From assembly GCA_037176705.1 (NCBI GenBank), contig CM073888.1, forward strand, positions 46,630,810-46,694,809: a stretch of DNA of 64,000 nucleotides, given 5' to 3'. A program made the position numbers and the translations under genes. A model generated the notes under the pieces. That model ran no database searches. It saw only the letters and a list, made by a program, of their open reading frames with translations, and had not been told where the DNA came from. The first letter of the stretch is position 1. Every line of letters starts with the position of its first letter. This DNA comes from Molossus alvarezi (lineage: Eukaryota > Chordata > Mammalia > Chiroptera > Molossidae). Shown here one piece after another: positions 48,004-58,954 of the stretch.

Positions 48004-48768
48004 AGGAATGAAGGAGGCATAAGTGGAAAGGTCTGGAAGAACAGTGTGCTCTTTCAAAGTAAACAGTCAATAAACACTGAGATATAAGGGCCAAGGACTC
48101 ATCCCAAAGGAGCCGCAGCTCTCGGATGTGGGCCTCGGCCCCGGGTCCGAGTCCTGGCGGCAGCTTTCTCCTGCAGGTCTCCCCAGCCTCTGCACCTCTT
48201 CCTCCCCAGTCCCTTTCTCATACCAGAGAAGCTGAATGAAAAGACTCGTTAGGAAGCACTGCACTAACCCAGAGCTGGGGGCAGGGCTGCACGTGTCTGG
48301 CATAAAGCATTCTGGAATGGGCTGGGCTCTCGGGTGTGAGTCACCTGAACGGCCAGGATGTGTCAGGACCATCTGGAGGACCTTGTCTGTGTGAGCTCTA
48401 GCAAGCAAGGGCAAGTCGGGAGCCCCTCCCCGTTTCTGAGTCCACTCTGTGCACCCAGAGGCGTCCTCTGCCGTCTGCCTCTCCCCAAGTACACCTCCTG
48501 GATGTCTGATCCCAGTCTCTCGGGAGGTTCCTCAGAAAGTTTCAGAAATACCCTGGCTTCAGAAAATGCAGCAGGAGTACTTCAAGAGCCAACAGATTCC
48601 AAATATACCCAGACCAGTTTGGCCACAGAGAGCTCTTAAAATAGATGGAAGGACAACAAGGAATCAGCTTCGCACATGAGGTACATGGGAAAAGATTTTT
48701 TTTTTCATAAAGATTTTTTTCCATGAAGCAAGAAAACAATCAAAACGTTTAATTAAAAATAAAAGGGA
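48004..48768. other. Single-copy sequence
   Basis: No element recognised. A few CpGs near 48110-48170 do not amount to an island. Confidence 0.35.
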
Positions 48769-48992
48769 GCCCTGGCCAGCGTGGCTGAGTTGGTTGTGGG
48801 TCATCATGTGTACCAGGAGGTTGCTGGTTTTATTCCCAGTCAGGGCACATGCTGGAGTTGTGGGCTGGACCCCAGACAGGGGGCAGTAGGGAGCATGTGG
48901 GAGGCGGCTCACTGATTTGCACTCTCCCATAGACGTCTCTCTCTCCCTCTCCCTTCCTTTCTCTCTAAAAATCAATAAAGTATTCTAAAACA
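48769..48992 (+). mobile_element. Diverged Ves-related SINE, AATAAA type
   Basis: Head 'gccctggccagcgtggctga', box B 'gctggttttattcc', tail 'ctctctaaaaatcaataaag'. Many substitutions suggest an older insertion. Confidence 0.87.
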
Positions 48993-49592
48993 AAAAAACA
49001 AACAATACTACTTTCTTTTTAAAAAAATAAAATGGAGAAAAGTTTACTTTCAACCCTTTATAGTATATTTATAAATACATATACTTTCAAAAGGGAATTG
49101 GAACCATCAACTTTTACCTTTTCTGTTGTTTAGCTCGATCTGCAAATGGTTTTTCATGGTTGGCTGTGCTATCAAGGCTGGAATTCTACCATGTCCTCAG
49201 AATGCCCTTGCTCACTAATTCTTCCATATTTTTGGTTGTGAGTCCCAGTCATCACTAAAAGAGTTCTCTTCACTGGATTTTTTTTTTTTTTTTTTTTTAC
49301 TCCAAAGCTACCTTCCTTTAAAGTTTCCTATCTAATGTTTTATTTTCAGGACTGACATTAAAACTCGTCCCAAGGAAGAGAGGTCTTCCAAGATCCTTCC
49401 TCTAGACTTGTCTGGGGAGGGAGGGACAGAGCTTAGTCAATCAAGAGGGAGTCACAGGAGGATGACATATTTTGCAGAAGCCTATGCTAATGGCGTGCTC
49501 CAACCGCTAAGACCCCCGGTTTACAGGAAGCAGCATACACCGGGGAGGTGGTGGAAATGTACACTATAAAGTAACAGCCAAATCTACATCCT

Positions 49593-49610
49593 CCCCCCCC
49601 CCCCCCCCCC
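49593..49610 (+). repeat. Poly-C tract
   Basis: A run of 18 C after 'acatcct'. The complementary G-run could form quadruplex or slip. Length is likely to vary between individuals and may be misread by sequencing. Confidence 0.9.
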
Positions 49611-50340
49611 AGTAAGGAGCATCTTCTAAGTAGGAAATTAGAGACCCATCTGGTATAATGCATGGTGTATGACAGCTTTGGAGTAAATTCACACCCTGTC
49701 CTTCCCTCCCTCCTTCCTTCAGTTTTCCATTAGCAATCTCTCAGCAGGGCTGGATTCCAGCACTGGCACCAACAGACACAACTGGAAGTAAGCGCGGTTC
49801 AGCGGTCACCGCAGGCTCCCACGTTGTAACCTCACCCTCATTCGTCAGACGCAGAGTCCACGTCACTGCAGCAGATTAAGTCAATTCTCGGTCATTACTC
49901 TGCAATTTCTCCCGTATGTCAGGAGCTCATTTTGTGCGAACCTTTAGAAGCCTCACTCCTTTGGGGAGGTTCTGATGAAACAGGCATTTGAGCGGAGCAC
50001 TAAGCGGTTGTGTCTTTTTCTGCAGAGCTGTCTTGTTCTGATGTACCTCTTTGGACTGCTGTGATGACAGTTGGGGCCGACGTTGTTGAGAGACAAAGGA
50101 GAAGGCCATCTATCACCATTATTTGGAAATCTCATCTAGCAAAGGATTTATGAGCTGCTCATTGCAGAGGAGATGAAAAAAAAAACCCTCAAAGATTGAA
50201 TACAGCATTTCTGACTGTGCATGAAAATGAGATGGATTTCACAGAAGACCTGGGGTAGTCAGAGGTGCCAGTTTGGCTGTGTCCACCAGGAGGTATTTGA
50301 AGAGTGGCCAGTTCCCAGGGTAGAGGTCATCAGAACAGCA

Positions 50341-50535
50341 CAGGGTTAAGAGTGCAGGCTCTGGAACCACGAATCTATGGTAGGGGCTAGGGGAAGTTAC
50401 TAAATACCTCACTGCCTCAGTTTCCCTAGCTACTCAGAGGATGGTTACAAGGATTAAATAAGTTAAGACTTCTGTCCAGAGCCCCTAGAACAGGACCTGA
50501 AATACAGTAAATGCTACATAAGTGTTTGCAAAACC
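50341..50535 (+). mobile_element. MIR SINE
   Basis: 'gggttaagagtgcaggctct', 'ggaaccacgaatct', 'ggggaagttactaaatacct', 'cactgcctcagtttcc' and 'tacaaggattaaataagtta' give the MIR core in order. Confidence 0.8.
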
Positions 50536-50554
50536 AGTGATAACTTTCCTCATT

Positions 50555-50632
50555 GAGTTGTTGAGATGGTTAAAGGAGTTGCTGACAATAAAGTAATTAG
50601 AATAGTCCTTGGTACATAGTTATCATGAATGT
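50555..50632 (+). mobile_element. MIR 3' portion
   Basis: 'ttgttgagatggttaaagga' and 'ggtacatagttatcatgaat' resemble the MIR 3' half. It runs directly into an AGT repeat. Confidence 0.5.

Positions 50633-50666
<34 letters not shown>
50633..50666 (+). repeat. AGT trinucleotide microsatellite
   Basis: About 11 AGT units, continuing from the trinucleotide-rich end of the MIR portion on its left. Confidence 0.93.
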
Positions 50667-50667
<1 letters not shown>

Positions 50668-51609
50668 CTAGTATTCCCTCACATGGTATGTTTCCCACTC
50701 CAAGGGATCCAGGTCTCAAGTTTATTCATCACAGGCTGGCATCTTAACTCAGGTTGGCAGACTGGCAGCTCCCAGGTCACACAAGAACTGTAGGTTCGTT
50801 CATTTTGCCTGAGCTGTTCAGAAATGTTATGAATTAGTTGTACGCCTCAGACATTTTTGCAGCACATTTGTAATTATGGATTTGTGGCTTCTCTTAAAAA
50901 AACCCAGAGGTCATCCCCCACTGGGCTTGCGCTCCTGCATGGCCGCTCTCAGGGGGTCAAGCAAGCACTGCCTTTTCTGATATTTGGGGTGCGCATTATG
51001 CGGCTCACCCCAGTGCCCACCAGATTTATTTCATTCACTACGTAACCTGCCTGGCCTTCGTAGGCACGGAGGTTTGCCGCCCCTGCCTTCAAATTATTCT
51101 ACGCCTCTTTGGCTTCAGACAGAATATGTTTTTTATGGCCCTGAACCCATCTGAGACCTGGAAACTCCCCCCAGTAAAATGCACACAACAACAGATGTTC
51201 ACGGCACATGATAATTCCAGGGGGCCGTGGACCTTTAAAGCCCACTCATGGACATACTCCCAGTTTTAAGGGTTTACTCATGAATAAGACAATACCGGTA
51301 GTCTCCAGTCTCCCGCAGATCGTTGTCATACCCACCGTGCTGCGAGGGGGGCGTGATTAAAACCAGGCACGTTCTGCGGAGGCATAAGCGCAAGTATGAT
51401 GCTGAGGAAGATTCAACGCTTTGAGCTGAGGATAACTTTAGGGGTTGACTTGGTTTCAGTCAAATTTGACATCTTCAAAATAAAAATATGACACGGGCTT
51501 GCTGTCTCATTTCGCCCCTACGCACCCCCCCACGGCGTCCGCGTTCCTCCACCTCTCCCTGCCAGGGGCGCTGCCAGCCTGGGCGGTACTTGTGGGCACA
51601 GGACAGGCA

Positions 51610-52352
51610 CCCACAGACCCAGAGACCAGTCTGATGGCTGCCGAGGGGCGCGGCATGGAGAGCTGGGTGAAGGAGGTGAAGAGATTAGGAAGTACAGACT
51701 GGCAGTCACCACACAGCCATGGGGATGTAGGGGACAGCACAGGGGATCTCGTCCCCATACTGTAATAACTATGTATATGGGGGGGGACAGCACAGGGGAT
51801 CTCCCCGTACTGTAATAACTATGTATACGGGGTGGGGGGCAGCACAGGGAATCTCCCCAGTACTGTAACAACTATGTATACGGGGGGGGGGGCAGCACAG
51901 GGAATCTCCCCAGTACTGTAACAACTATGTATACGGGGGGGGGGGGCAGCACAGGGAATCTCCCCAGTACTGTAACAACTATGTATACGGGGGGGGGGGC
52001 AGCACAGGGAATCTCCCCAGTACTGTAACAACTATGTATACGGGGGGGGGGCAGCACAGGGAATCTCCCCAGTACTGTAACAACTATGTATACGGGGGGG
52101 GGGGGCAGCACAGGGGATCTCCCCAATACTGTAATAACTATGTATATGGGGGGCAGCACAGGGAATCTCCCCAGTACTGTAATAACTATGTATATGGAGG
52201 GGGGACAGCACAGGGGATCTCGTCCCCATACTGTAATAACTATGTATACGGGGGGGGGGGAGGGCTGGAAATATCAGGAGAACAGTTTGTGACGTACGTG
52301 ATTGTCATACACCTGAAACTAATACAAAATAACATTGAAAGTAAACTGTAAG
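51610..52352 (+). mobile_element. LINE-1 3' UTR carrying an internal minisatellite
   Basis: Left part: 'gaccagtctgatggctgccg', 'gagctgggtgaaggaggtga', 'gattaggaagtacagactgg', 'agccatggggatgtag'. Right part: 'gtcatacacctgaaactaat', 'acaaaataacattgaaagta'. These are the two ends of a bat-type L1 3' UTR. The normal middle unit ('acagcatagggaatatag..' then 'tgtaataactatgtatg') is present ten times instead of once. Confidence 0.82.
51735..52261 (+). repeat. Ten-unit, 52-54-bp G-rich minisatellite inside the L1
   Basis: Units begin CAGCACAGGG at 51735, 51788, 51840, 51893, 51947, 52000, 52052, 52106, 52154 and 52206. Each has 'atctccccagtactgtaaca' or a close variant, then 'actatgtatacgg' and mostly a G-run of about 8-12. 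The first and last units share the variant 'ggatctcgtccccatactgt', while inner ones carry CAGTACTGTAACA. Nearly identical inner units point to recent expansion. There are no unique spacers, so this is not a CRISPR. Confidence 0.95.
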
Positions 52353-52837
52353 TGAACATTAAAATGTTAAGTTCTTTTTTCAGAAAAAAAAGGAAGAAAA
52401 AGAAGAGAAACAAGCCTCCTTTCCTCAAAACATTTTACTGCCATCTGCTGGGCAAAAGGTGCCACACTAACTACATGTATTCTGTAGGTGTGCGCAGAGA
52501 CCGGTGGCCCCTGGGCACAGTCCAGTGCAGGAGGGGGCTGTCGGCACCCGCCACGCCTGACGCTCGCCACAGGAGGCCGTTAGCCAGAGAGGGGCTCAGA
52601 GCCCTGCTCAGGGCTCTGTTGTTTTGAGTTTTTAGAGAACTTTCTCTTTTGAAATACTTTTAGACTTAATGAGAAGTTGCAAAAATAGAAGTTTCCACAT
52701 GTCCCTTACCCATGCTCCTCCTCCAAGAAGTCTTGGTTTTGTAACCATAAAAATCAGGGTTTAAATCAAGATTCTGACAAGATATTGGCGGATGGGCACA
52801 GTGCCAACACATGGTTAATTATATGCTATTATTGTCA

Positions 52838-52965
52838 TCCACTAGTATCAGTTTCCTTAACTGTAAATGAAGATAATAAAAATACCCAGTGTTGAGGATT
52901 ACATTAAATTATATGTAAAGTATTTAGCACAGTGCTTGACATACAGTAATATTAATTGTTGCTTA
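52838..52965 (+). mobile_element. MIR 3' part
   Basis: 'agtatcagtttccttaactg', 'taaatgaagataataaaaat', 'gaggattacattaaattata' and 'acagtgcttgacatacagta' follow the MIR 3' half. Confidence 0.75.
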
Positions 52966-53983
52966 TACTGGTGGTGACATTGACTGTCATTATTTCTGTG
53001 GTCTAACGTTCTTCCTCACTATAGTATACCGCCTTCCCAGTTTCCTAGGTATAAAATCATAAGTAATCACTGCTAATGAGATGCTTCCACATCTTAGGAG
53101 GTAGATACCAATTCCTGGGGGACCACACCAGGTGTCCCAATGATCAGGAAATTACCCAGAAGTTGAGGGCAGAGCCAGCCCCAAGTGGAGAGTGTGACTA
53201 ATAGGGACCTTCTACTTTGTGTCTTATCTGACACCTCTCTGTGGGAGCTGCTGCTGTTTTAATTTCATAAAAGAAAGGCAACATTTTAAAGATAAGGAAA
53301 GGCTTTGTTTGCTTCACTTCCAAGTCATCTGTCCCTACCAAGTCATGAGGACCATCAGAGCTCCCAGTGCGGGTGTGTGAGATTTTCAGCAGAAGTGAGC
53401 TGGATGGAGGACCCTGGTCCTAGAACTGGCTCTGCCTCCTCGGGTGGAGGCGGGGTCAGGGAGTCTGAAGAGAAGCCTTGCTCGCAAGGGAGGGCACTGT
53501 GCTCGAAGCTCCTCCGCTGTGGACACGGCATGCAGCCTAAGCTTTTCTTCGCAACATCTGTTTATACAAATTCTGACCAGGTGACAAACTCTTCCCCTCT
53601 GCGCTCGGCAACAGTATGCAGGACAGAGAACACCTGTTCTAAAAATGGAATGATTAGCCCAAGGCTGGCACACACAGCGAGGGCTTGGGGCCACACGTGG
53701 GGAGAAAATCCTGCCTTCTGGTCAGTGGTTGGCTCTGCTCCTCCCCTTGGCCCTGGTCCATGTCCACTGCTAATGGGATGGATCCACAGGCATAAATCTG
53801 AGAGACGCTGCTAGGGATACAGGAGGTTATTCTGCCTCAAACTGCTACTATGTGCTGACAGTAAATGTTGTCTAACAGTAAATGTTTCGAGCACTGGGTA
53901 AGATGCTAAAGGTATAAAATGAGCATGATGATCCTCGCTTTAAGGAACTTCTTGGGGAGGGGGTCACTCAAGATGGTAGAATG
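52966..53983. other. Single-copy sequence
   Basis: A 169-codon plus-strand open frame (53305-53814) lies here. It has no recognisable domain, crosses text resembling a decayed antisense MIR near 53635-53690, and is treated as chance. An L2/MIR3-like motif 'tactatgtgctgacagtaaa' occurs near 53848. Confidence 0.35.
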
Positions 53984-53995
53984 AAATGGAAATAT

Positions 53996-54174
53996 TGCCC
54001 TGGCCAGGAATAGAACCAGCAACTTCCCAGTGCCTGGTCAGGGCACATGCCCGGGTTGCAGGCTTGATCCCCAGGAGGAGGTGTGCAGGAGGCAGCCGAT
54101 CAATGTTTCTCTGTCTCTCTGTCTCCCTCTTTCTTCCTCTCTCTCTAAGAAACAAAAATCAATAAAAAAACACA
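53996..54174 (+). mobile_element. Ves-related SINE with inverted 5' segment
   Basis: The first about 35 bases ('gccctggccaggaatagaac' onward) are the reverse complement of the box-B region of this SINE. They are followed by forward sequence from 'tggtcagggcacatgcccgg' to the tail 'aacaaaaatcaataaa'. The tRNA-like 5' head is missing. AAATGGAAATAT flanks the whole (53984-53995 and 54175-54186), so the inversion arose during one insertion. Confidence 0.88.
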
Positions 54175-54186
54175 AAATGGAAATAT

Positions 54187-54756
54187 CCTTTACTGAATGC
54201 CTTTTCTGCGATGTAATTTACATACGCCGGATGACTTTACACAAGTAACAAGAACTGAATGGGGTAACCTGTTGTATTGCTACTCTCCACAGAATGCTGT
54301 AGAAGCAGAAAGGTGGAACAGCTGGTGAGGAGAATGGAAAAGGGAGTGAGGAGACGGAGGGGAAGAGTCACAGGAGAGGAGGCACTGGCGCTGAGCTGGA
54401 AGGGGGAGCAAGACTTCGTCCCTGGAGGCGGCAAACGCCCCAGGCAGAAGGAACGGCGTGCAGCAGGGGCAGATGGGAGCAAAGCTTGGAGGAAATCAGA
54501 GGAAGAGGTGAAGAGAAAATCAAACCACAATGTAGCTTAATGCTTTTTGGGGGGAAGCTAATAAGCAAAGTTACTGTTATTTTAAAACTTCATTGTCTTA
54601 TGAGGACAACACATCACATCCCGTCTATGGGGCTGTTCACAAATTTTGGCTACTTTCACGTCTCAGGAATGGTCCCTTGACCCACGGACATGAAGAAATA
54701 CAAGTCATACAACCCATTCAACTCCTCAACTCTACAGAAAACAGTAACTTTGCATA
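54187..54756. other. Single-copy sequence, part possibly old L2
   Basis: 'ccaggcagaaggaacggcgt' near 54440 resembles an antisense L2 motif. Nothing else is recognised. Confidence 0.35.
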
Positions 54757-54773
54757 CTCCTTGTCATTAAAAA

Positions 54774-55037
54774 AATTTTTTGTTGTTGTTACTCCTCACC
54801 TAAGGATATTTTTCATTGATTTTTTTAGACAGAGTGGAGGGAAGGGTAGAAGGGAGGAAGGGAGAGAGAGAGACATTGATGTGAGAGAGACACATTAACT
54901 AGTTGCCCTCCTGTACGACCCCGACAGGGCTGGGGATCAAACCTGCCTTCCAGGTACATGCCCTTGACCAGGAATCGAACCCAAGATCCCTAGGCCCACA
55001 GGCCGATGCTCTAACCACTGAGCATATTGGCCAGGGC
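54774..55037 (-). mobile_element. Ves SINE, hairpin-tail type
   Basis: From 'actcctcacctaaggatatt' to 'gagcatattggccagggc'. CTCCTTGTCATT precedes (54757-54768) and follows it (55038-55049). Confidence 0.92.
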
Positions 55038-55065
55038 CTCCTTGTCATTTTAAAATTTGTTTTCT

Positions 55066-55113
55066 CCGGACCGCAGGCCGACGCTCTAACCGCTGAGCCA
55101 AACTGGCCAGGGC
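55066..55113 (-). mobile_element. 48-bp tailless Ves SINE fragment with perfect TSD
   Basis: On the minus strand this is exactly the first 48 bases of a Ves SINE, GCCCTGGCCAGTTTGGCTC to about the anticodon-arm region, with no A tail and no 3' half. TAAAATTTGTTTTCT flanks it 15/15 (55051-55065 and 55114-55128). It is therefore an insertion in its own right, not the remnant of a deleted SINE. Confidence 0.93.
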
Positions 55114-55319
55114 TAAAATTTGTTTTCTGATGAGGAAGATGCCAAGCTAAAGTAGAATACTAATCTAAACATTATTATGAATGGAGTAACAGAAAAGGCT
55201 ACAAGTTCTTTATCCCAATGGTCATGAAGGTCAGAGGCTGGAACAAATATAAATCAGAAAAAGGTAGAATATACCCAAGATGAAAAAGAACATTTTTAAA
55301 ATTGCATTTTGCCATTACA

Positions 55320-56040
55320 ATTTGCATTCAATATTATTTTATATTAGTTTCAGGTGTACAGCATAGTGGCTGGACAATCATATACTGTGTATATGTACCA
55401 CAGCTTTTTTATCCATTCGTCTACTGATGGACATTTGGGCTGTTTCCAGATCTTAGCCATTGTAAGGAGACAATCATATACTTTACAAAGAGTTCCCCCA
55501 ACATTTCCAGTACCCACCTGGCACCATACATAGTTATTACAATATTATGGACTATATTCCCTGTGTTTATAGCCCTAGGACTATTTTCTAACTACCAAGC
55601 TGTACTTCTCAATCCCTTCACCTCTTTCACCCAGTCCTCCAACTCCCCTCCCCTCTGACAACTATCAGTCTGTTCTCTGTGTCTATGAGTCTCTTTCAAT
55701 TTTATTTGTTCATTTATTTTGTTCTGTAGATTCCACATGTAAGTGAAATCACCTAGTATTTGTCTTTCTCCAACTGACTTACACTGAACGAATGGTAAGA
55801 TTTCATTCTTTTTTATGGCTGAGTAATATCCCATTGTATACATGTATGTTTTATCCACTTGTCTATTGATGGGCACTTGGGTTGCTTCCTTGGCTTGGCT
55901 ATTGTAAACACCACAATCGACATAGGGGTGCATATATTCTTTAGAATTAGTGTTTTGGGTTCCAGATATATACCCAAAAGTGGAATTTCTGGGTCATAAG
56001 GCAGTTCCCCTTTGAATTTTTTGAGTACCTTCCATACTGT
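55320..56040 (-). mobile_element. LINE-1 3' end
   Basis: Antisense L1: 'tatattagtttcaggtgtac' (inverted 3' UTR), then 'ttctgtagattccacatgta', 'ttatggctgagtaatatccc' and 'ctattgatgggcacttgggt', 'ccaaaagtggaatttctggg'. A 113-codon open piece (55592-55933, minus) is a remnant of the ORF2 C-terminus. The copy is 5'-truncated. Confidence 0.85.
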
Positions 56041-57639
56041 TGAAAAAGAAATTTTGAAAAATAATGATAGTTACAGAAATTTAGATCTAGGAGGGCTGTT
56101 TAGCAGCCTGCACCTACTAGAACATGGCAGATGCTCAAGAAAATACTGCAATGATTGGTTAAATAATTGTTCTACCTCAGTCGTTCACAAACTATGCCTC
56201 CTAGAGGTGGCTCTGGATTCTGTAAACCCCAATGCAATTTCCACACAACATTGAAGGCTTAAACCGCTATTAAGACAAGCTTGACCACTGGTGCTTTGTG
56301 AATAAATGAAGGAAAAAGCAAATATATTAATAAGAAGAAGACTGGAATGGTTTGAACATTACCAATCAAAAAATGAGAGAGTAAATGCAAAACAGAAGAA
56401 GATAAAGACTGAAATTCATTCTCTACTAACATACCTCAAATTTTGCCTTTGCCATCTATTACTTTCCTTGGATCGAGAGAAGCACAAAAGTGACCTTTTC
56501 CTCATTTCGGAGGAAAGTGTAATGAGATCCCAGGAGAGAGCCACTGCAGGTGTGAGTTTCATTATTACAAGCTTCTTATGAAAGTGGAGTGGCCACACCT
56601 TTCAACAACCATTTCTGAAGATGTATAAAATATCTATAACTAGAACAGGGAACTGACTATGTTCAACAGGGAAAACTGTCAACCAAACAATCCATCTGGT
56701 CCTCAGCCTCAGACTCACTTGGGGCTCAGTCTGGGGGTCATATTGGGGCTCAGTCTGGGGGTCATCACCAACTTAAGGCCTCATGGGAGGTTGTGTGACG
56801 AGGGGCTGGGCAGTGTGCTGTCTGCCCCACCAAGCTGAGCGGGGTCAGGGATGAGACAAATCCATCTTTCCCTGTCCACTGAAAGCACTGTTTTTGAAGT
56901 AAATTCCAGGAGAAAAGGGATAAAGAAGATGAAAGTCGATGCTTTGGAAGGTACTTTAAGGGGGTTATACTCTTTGTCAGAAGTACTGACCCTATTCAAA
57001 CTTCATTTCTCACATCAACATTGCAGACAAATTGCTCTAATCAGCAAATGCAAATTAACACCCCTTCAGTAAAAGGAACTGGAACAAGAATAAAAGCTTA
57101 TTGATCTGCTTATTATTGATCTGGACCATACATCTAGATTTACTTGGATCCTAAAACTAGAAAAAAAGTTTTCAATGTATAGAATAAAACAGAGAAAAGA
57201 ATATCAAAAGCAATAGCTGCTACAATATTTACACACACAGATAATGTAAATGCAAAAATGTAGTAAGTTGGTACTAGTGAGCTTTGAGCAGTTCAATAAC
57301 TAACGTCCCCCCTCACCCCCATCCAAGGTCAAAAACTAGAGAGATGTGCAATGGAGTCAGGAGGCAGGAAGAAGCATCGTGTAACGAGTATAGCTGATCT
57401 GGGGAACGTGGCTTAGTGGGAGATGGCTCAGGGCTGGCGAGCTTGTTCAGTCCAATGGACCTGCATTGTCAGTGTCGCTGGCAGTGCCGAACAGCCGTGG
57501 CCCCCTGCAGGAAGCCTCGTCTGCAGAATGTAAGGAATGAAGGCACCAAGGAGCACTGGCTCCCAACGAGAGGAGGGAGGGAGGAGCGGAGGAGAGCATG
57601 CTCAACTTCCTTCCCAAACTAACTTCATCCCTCAGCCCA
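56041..57639. other. Single-copy sequence with a 24-bp tandem duplication
   Basis: 'ttggggctcagtctgggggt' plus 4 bases occurs twice in tandem at 56719-56766. 'cctcagtcgttcacaaacta' near 56175 faintly resembles a MER5-type terminus. No exon was recognised. Confidence 0.4.
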
Positions 57640-58265
57640 CCTCCTTGAGGGAGCGAGTTCGCGAGTCATGCAGCCAGTGGGCAGAAGCCGCCCTCCTGCT
57701 GCCCAAGAACGAGTAGAGACAGGCACAGAGTATTGTGGGGGCAACGGAAGTGAGGACATAGTCCAGCTGTGGTGGGGTGTGCAGAAAACCAGAGAAAAAC
57801 TCCTGGAGGAGTTTCAAAAGGTAAGTAGGAGTTAGGCAAAGAAAGGAAGAGAGAAGAGGGAAAGACTGTCCAGGCAGAGGGAAGAGCATCCGCAAAGACA
57901 TGGGTCTGAGGAAGGCTGTGGTGTGTGATGGGACAACACAGTTTGATGTTGCTGGAATCGTAAGTTCAGTCCGGGAGTGGCAAGGGGTGAGGCTGGGGGA
58001 GTTGGCGGGAACAGGTGAGCCTGGGGGAGCCTTGTGTGGCATGTGAAGGGGGTGGGCTCTTCATCAGGGTGTGATACAGCCACACTTGGTTTTAGATAGA
58101 CTGGGTGGAGCGTGGGCTGGAGGCAGAAACACAGGTCAGTCAGGAGGATATTCAAGTACTTTTAGGGCTTGAACTAAGATCATGGCATCAGGGATCAAGA
58201 GGAGAGGCTGGATTTAAGACATATTCTGGAGGGTATGACTGGCAGAACTTAGGAAATGCTTTACT
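57640..58265 (-). mobile_element. LINE-2, antisense
   Basis: 'ccaggcagagggaagagcat' then 'ccgcaaagacatgg', 'gtgaggctgggggagttggc', 'agccttgtgtggcatgtgaa' and 'ggagaggctggatttaagac' then 'atattctggaggg' follow the antisense L2 order. A 136-codon open frame on the minus strand here is not a gene. Confidence 0.65.
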
Positions 58266-58334
58266 ACTGTCTGGGTCTTCTGGCCTCCAAGCTGTCCTTT
58301 TTCCAACCCATTCTGAATCCTCCACAGGCTGTCT

Positions 58335-58540
58335 GAGGTCCTGCCATGTGCCAGGCACCATGCTACATGCTTGATCTTTATGTTCATCCTCAGATTAACC
58401 TCGGGAGTACTAGTAAGTTCTGTTTGGCAGGTGAGGAAGAGGAAATTGAAGTTCAGAGAGGTTAAGTCTAAGAAGACCAGAGAGTAGATGATGGAGTTGG
58501 AATTCATACCTAAGCAGTCTGACTCCAAAACCTGTGCAAC
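58335..58540 (-). mobile_element. MIR family copy, antisense
   Basis: 'catgtgccaggcaccatgct', 'ggtgaggaagaggaaattga', 'agttcagagaggttaagtct' and 'gcagtctgactccaaaacct' form an ordered antisense MIR signature. Confidence 0.8.
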
Positions 58541-58787
58541 CAACCAAACGAACTTGCCCCCTTCTGCACACATCCACAGGGCCCTACCCCTCTACTGCTA
58601 TTCCCAGATGTCATCCAGGTGCCCAGTGGGCTCCCTGGTCTCCCTGCCATGCCCCACCCCTTCCTCCTTTTTCATAGCTGTTTCTTGACCATTGCTTACT
58701 CTGACGCTGTTACATTGAGTCGCTTCTTCAGCAACCCACTTTAATTATACAACACACATTTATCTTGTGAATATCAAATATATGCAC

Positions 58788-58942
58788 GGCCCTGGCTGGG
58801 TAGCTCTGTTGGCTAGAGCAGCATCCTGATGTGCTGAGGTTGCAGGTTTGATCCCCACACAAGAATCAACCAATGAATGCATAAATGAATGGAACAACAA
58901 ACCCCTCTCTCTCCCTAAAATCAATCAGTAAATAAAAAATTA
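58788..58942 (+). mobile_element. tRNA-derived SINE of another bat family, clean TSD
   Basis: Head 'ggccctggctgggtagctct' with 'gttggctagagcagcatcct', box B 'gcaggtttgatcc', body 'gaatcaaccaatgaatgcat', then a short CT zone and 'aaaatcaatcagtaaataaa'. The head and body differ from Ves. AAATATATGCAC flanks it perfectly (58776-58787 and 58943-58954). Confidence 0.88.
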
Positions 58943-58954
58943 AAATATATGCAC

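Larger units (their letters stand above)
49010..51609. other. Single-copy sequence with homopolymers and MIRs
   Basis: A T-run of about 21 lies at 49278-49298 and a C-run of about 18 near 49593. MIR copies are listed separately. 50880-51480 is unrecognised. Confidence 0.35.

Noticed and set aside
51735..52261. Regular repeats that could suggest a CRISPR-like array
   Set aside because: The whole 52-54-bp unit repeats with no unique spacers, the sequence is L1-derived and the genome is mammalian. It is a minisatellite.
53305..53814. 169-codon plus-strand open frame
   Set aside because: No recognisable motif, overlaps text resembling a decayed MIR, and has no promoter or splice evidence.
55592..55933. 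113-codon minus-strand open frame as a host gene
   Set aside because: It matches the end of L1 ORF2 within an antisense L1 copy.
57632..58042. 136-codon minus-strand open frame
   Set aside because: It lies within an antisense L2 copy.
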